64,000 nucleotides of DNA from an uncultured Saprospiraceae bacterium (lineage in GTDB: Bacteria; Bacteroidota; Bacteroidia; Chitinophagales; Saprospiraceae), in contig CALDGQ010000117.1 of the NCBI GenBank assembly GCA_937941765.1, forward strand, positions 1 through 64,000, read 5' to 3'. The position numbers were made by a program, and so were the translations under genes. The notes under the pieces are model-generated. The model was not told the origin of the DNA, searched no databases, and saw only the letters and a program-made list of their open reading frames with translations. Shown here piece by piece: positions 61,866-64,000 of this stretch (the first letter of the stretch is position 1; each line of letters begins with the position of its first letter).

Positions 61866-63305
61866 TTATAACTTAATGAAATGCTGTGTACTTATTACAT
61901 TTTCGTTTTTATTAAACAAGGTTATCGAATATTTACCATCCATAAAGGCTTTGATATTAATCGCTTCGTTTTTAAGAATCTTCCCCTGCCATATCTTTTG
62001 TCCATTCATACTGAAAATTTCCGCGAAGTAATTTTGACGCTCATTTAAAGCTTCAAATCTTATATAATCCCTAGCTGGATTTGGGTAAACGGAAATCGCA
62101 TTTTCTGAATCAATTTGGTTGGTAATATTAATCGTCCCACCAACTATTTCTATTTCATTATTTCCATCAAAAGGATTCGACCATTTTTCATTAGTATAAA
62201 TATCAGAACCCGTTAACGTATGAACAAAGGCTTCAAGCTGTTGACGTTCTTCCATTGTTAGATTTAATGGGATTCCATTTTGGTCAATTCTATTATCTAG
62301 CATTGGAGTGGTTGGGTCAATATCGTTGTAGTGATCTAAAACTTCATCAAAAGTAATTGCCTCCCCATTGTGAAATAGCGGACCATTCAAAGAACCATTG
62401 GGTCCAAAAAGGTCTCGTAAGCTTGGTGCTTTTGTGATTGTCAATATTTCTGAACCTTCTATCTCTGTAATAATACCATTATTGCCACTTTCAGGTGCAA
62501 ATGTAAATGAAGGTGCTTTGTGGCAATGAAAACAACCAACGCCTCCTCCAATACGAGCACCTTCCGCATCTTTTATGGCATCTGTTGTAAAAAGGGTTTT
62601 ACCTAGGTTTTCTTCGGTTGTAAAATTGGGGAAATCCAAATTAATATTTTCATTCAAATGAGTCCCTTCTACCATTGCAAAACCTACATCAAATTTGGAG
62701 TCATAAGATTCGATACTTCTGATAAATTGAGCAAGTGCTTTTGCAATTTTCTCTTCTGTAATTGTATTGTTTCCATAAGCAAACGAAAAAAGTTCATTAT
62801 AATAATCTATTGTTTCTAGCTTCCATATTAAATCATTGATATCTGGACCATCAAATAGGCCACTATAACCCATTTCGATATGATCTTTAATAGGTTGTGT
62901 TGCCAAATCTTCTAGACTACTAGCTCGTTCATCCCAAAAAAGTCCTTTAAAAGGAGTTCTGTAAATTCTCAAATTTAGTAAACGCATTGGTCTCCGTAAC
63001 GTCATTCCATTAGCGCCAGTTCCTTGCAAGGCTTCTAATCCGAATGCCTTAGCCTGTTCATGACAATTTGCACACGAAACACTATTGTTGGAGGACAATT
63101 GTTTGTCATAAAACAAAACACGTCCCAAAGTGGCAATTTTATCATCCATTAGATTATCAAATGGGGCACTGTCGATACCACCATCAAGGGTCTCCGGAAT
63201 ACTAGAAATGCTATAGTTGAATAAATTTCCTAGATCAATGATCCCAGACATCAAGACAAAGGACAACAGAAAAAGACTCAGTATTTTTAATGTTTTAAGA
63301 TTCAT
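61866..63305 (-). CDS. Di-haem cytochrome c peroxidase with T9SS sorting tail
   Basis: A 479-residue exported enzyme of the CcpA/MauG type. Two haem c sites are seen, C78ANC81H82 (VSCANCHEQAKAFG) and the second CFHCHKAPSF near 257. It reduces H2O2 using periplasmic electron donors, or acts as a MauG-like oxidase. The last 90 residues (ENAISVYPNPARDYIRFEAL, then MNGQKIWQGKILKNEAI and NVISTQHFIKL) form a T9SS type A sorting domain, so the protein is carried through the outer membrane rather than kept in the periplasm, unusual for CCP. The signal peptide is about residues 1-25. Confidence 0.88.
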   Translation of the reverse strand: MNLKTLKILSLFLLSFVLMSGIIDLGNLFNYSISSIPETLDGGIDSAPFDNLMDDKIATLGRVLFYDKQLSSNNSVSCANCHEQAKAFGLEALQGTGANGMTLRRPMRLLNLRIYRTPFKGLFWDERASSLEDLATQPIKDHIEMGYSGLFDGPDINDLIWKLETIDYYNELFSFAYGNNTITEEKIAKALAQFIRSIESYDSKFDVGFAMVEGTHLNENINLDFPNFTTEENLGKTLFTTDAIKDAEGARIGGGVGCFHCHKAPSFTFAPESGNNGIITEIEGSEILTITKAPSLRDLFGPNGSLNGPLFHNGEAITFDEVLDHYNDIDPTTPMLDNRIDQNGIPLNLTMEERQQLEAFVHTLTGSDIYTNEKWSNPFDGNNEIEIVGGTINITNQIDSENAISVYPNPARDYIRFEALNERQNYFAEIFSMNGQKIWQGKILKNEAINIKAFMDGKYSITLFNKNENVISTQHFIKL

Positions 63306-63602
63306 TTATAAACAGTTAATAGCTATTGTGAATGCCATCTTTTCGACTGATTGCAAGATTTTTAATCAATGTATTATCAGATCGTTCATTTCGATAATAC
63401 AGACTCCAGACAGAAGATACTTAGTTTCAATAATTGCAAATCATTAATCTCATCAACATGAATATGAGTAATACCCGAGAGATTACCTATTTTTTTATTG
63501 AAAATTTTAATATAAAAATACTAGTCTAGTGATCTTTATATATCAAGTTTTGTTTGAGTTAGTAAAAAACGAAAAAACGCTTCTGGGATTGTAAATTGTA
63601 AC
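63306..63602. other. Gene-free stretch right of the peroxidase gene
   Basis: No reading frame of interest, no strong hairpin and no exact -7 box at a useful distance from the peroxidase start were seen. It is AT-rich spacer that also holds the 3' side of the edge gene. Confidence 0.4.
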
Positions 63603-64000
63603 CTACTTTTGTTGAACAACAGCTGCTAATGTTTTATTACTAATTTTAGCTTCAAGCCAACTTATCAAATCGAGATAAGTAAATGAAACATTGTAAAAAC
63701 TATTTTCTTGAAGTGCTTTAATTTCGACCAAAGCAATTTTCATAATCGCTTTGTGATCCGACTTAGGTGCATCCGCTATTTTCAAAAAAGTTGCTTGCGT
63801 AATTTTTGGTAAAGGGTAGATGTATTCCAATTTTTCAAAATATGGCTTAAAAGTTTTGATCGAATATTTAAACACATCATAGTTACTCAATTCATAATGA
63901 CACATTAAAAACATCAATCTAGAATAAATTTGTAGGTCCTCACGTAACTTCGGCAATTGATTGTTAATAATTTTATTTAGATAGAAAATAGATTTAGCAT
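63603..64000 (-). CDS. C-terminal part of an unknown protein, cut by the window edge
   Basis: The frame is open to the right edge, so only the last 132 residues are seen. They are helical and charged (KLREDLQIYSRLMFLMCHYE, FKPYFEKLEYIYPLPKITQA, MKIALVEIKALQENSFYNVS) and end LAAVVQQK. An apparent TTG start at 63956 is probably internal. No family is recognised. Confidence 0.6.
   Translation of the reverse strand, partial: AKSIFYLNKIINNQLPKLREDLQIYSRLMFLMCHYELSNYDVFKYSIKTFKPYFEKLEYIYPLPKITQATFLKIADAPKSDHKAIMKIALVEIKALQENSFYNVSFTYLDLISWLEAKISNKTLAAVVQQK

Noticed and set aside
1..64000. tRNA or rRNA genes
   Set aside because: Scanning for TTCGAnTC-type arms with paired stems and for conserved rRNA segments gave nothing convincing.

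Overview
The window is a gene-dense, AT-rich chromosomal segment of a member of the Bacteroidota, most likely a Saprospiria-type lineage. The evidence is: C-terminal type IX secretion (T9SS) sorting domains on three proteins; a PorT-like gene directly after ubiE; two large secreted proteins with leucine-rich L domains and MopE-type Asp-rich metal-binding motifs, a style common in Saprospiraceae; and several exact copies of the Bacteroidota -7 promoter box TAnnTTTG. I found no tRNA, rRNA, CRISPR array, prophage or intact insertion sequence. Family assignments come from motif recognition by eye, not from database searches.

Layout. 0.4-5 kb: LytTR regulator, DUF368 (polyprenyl-phosphate carrier family), aroE, proline dehydrogenase, sterol-desaturase-like enzyme. 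5.2-6.8 kb: a small membrane protein, then almost 1 kb with no gene. 6.8-12.2 kb: a minus-strand run LysM protein, cystathionine beta-synthase, serine acetyltransferase and cysteine synthase, divergent from kdsB and a Nudix hydrolase. 12.3-16.6 kb: membrane-anchored LuxR-type regulator, thioredoxin lipoprotein, MoxR ATPase and its VWA partner. 16.6-18.1 kb: a 111-bp repeat array next to a GxxExxY nuclease-like gene, then cytidine deaminase. 18.3-26.2 kb: saccharopine dehydrogenase-like protein, flippase, and a polyamine set (agmatinase-family enzyme, carboxynorspermidine dehydrogenase and decarboxylase), then an MBL-fold protein. 26.4-28 kb: small secreted protein and a toxin-antitoxin pair whose zeta-like toxin is frameshifted in an A9 run. 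28-33 kb: argS, glnS, aldo/keto reductase. 33-42.6 kb: envelope and secreted proteins (beta-barrel, two YceI proteins, coiled-coil protein, erythromycin-esterase-like protein, START protein) plus a HelD-type helicase. 42.9-52.3 kb: ychF, acpH, two T9SS cargo paralogs, a small lipoprotein, porT, ubiE. 53-64 kb: gyrA, TPR protein, nhaC, two unknown genes, a radical SAM protein, a secreted di-haem peroxidase with a T9SS tail, and a gene cut by the window edge.

The most striking feature is between the genes. At least ten intergenic stretches hold long imperfect palindromes. Three families with unrelated sequence (words ATCTGTG, TTTGTG and CTTAAT) share one design: words repeated every 8-10 bases, arranged as two inverted arms, opening with T-rich ACC and closing with GGT plus an A run. 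One family forms a five-unit array and also brackets the GxxExxY gene. Another palindrome pair brackets a small lipoprotein gene so closely that its likely start and its stop codon lie inside the palindromes. Two further families share a TCCAACGGA core and show paired base changes that keep the stem. Other points of note are an orphan intrinsic terminator upstream of gyrA that suggests an unannotated small RNA, mutually exclusive hairpins between argS and glnS, and three genes whose ATG lies only 3-4 bases after a -7 box, which suggests leaderless mRNAs.
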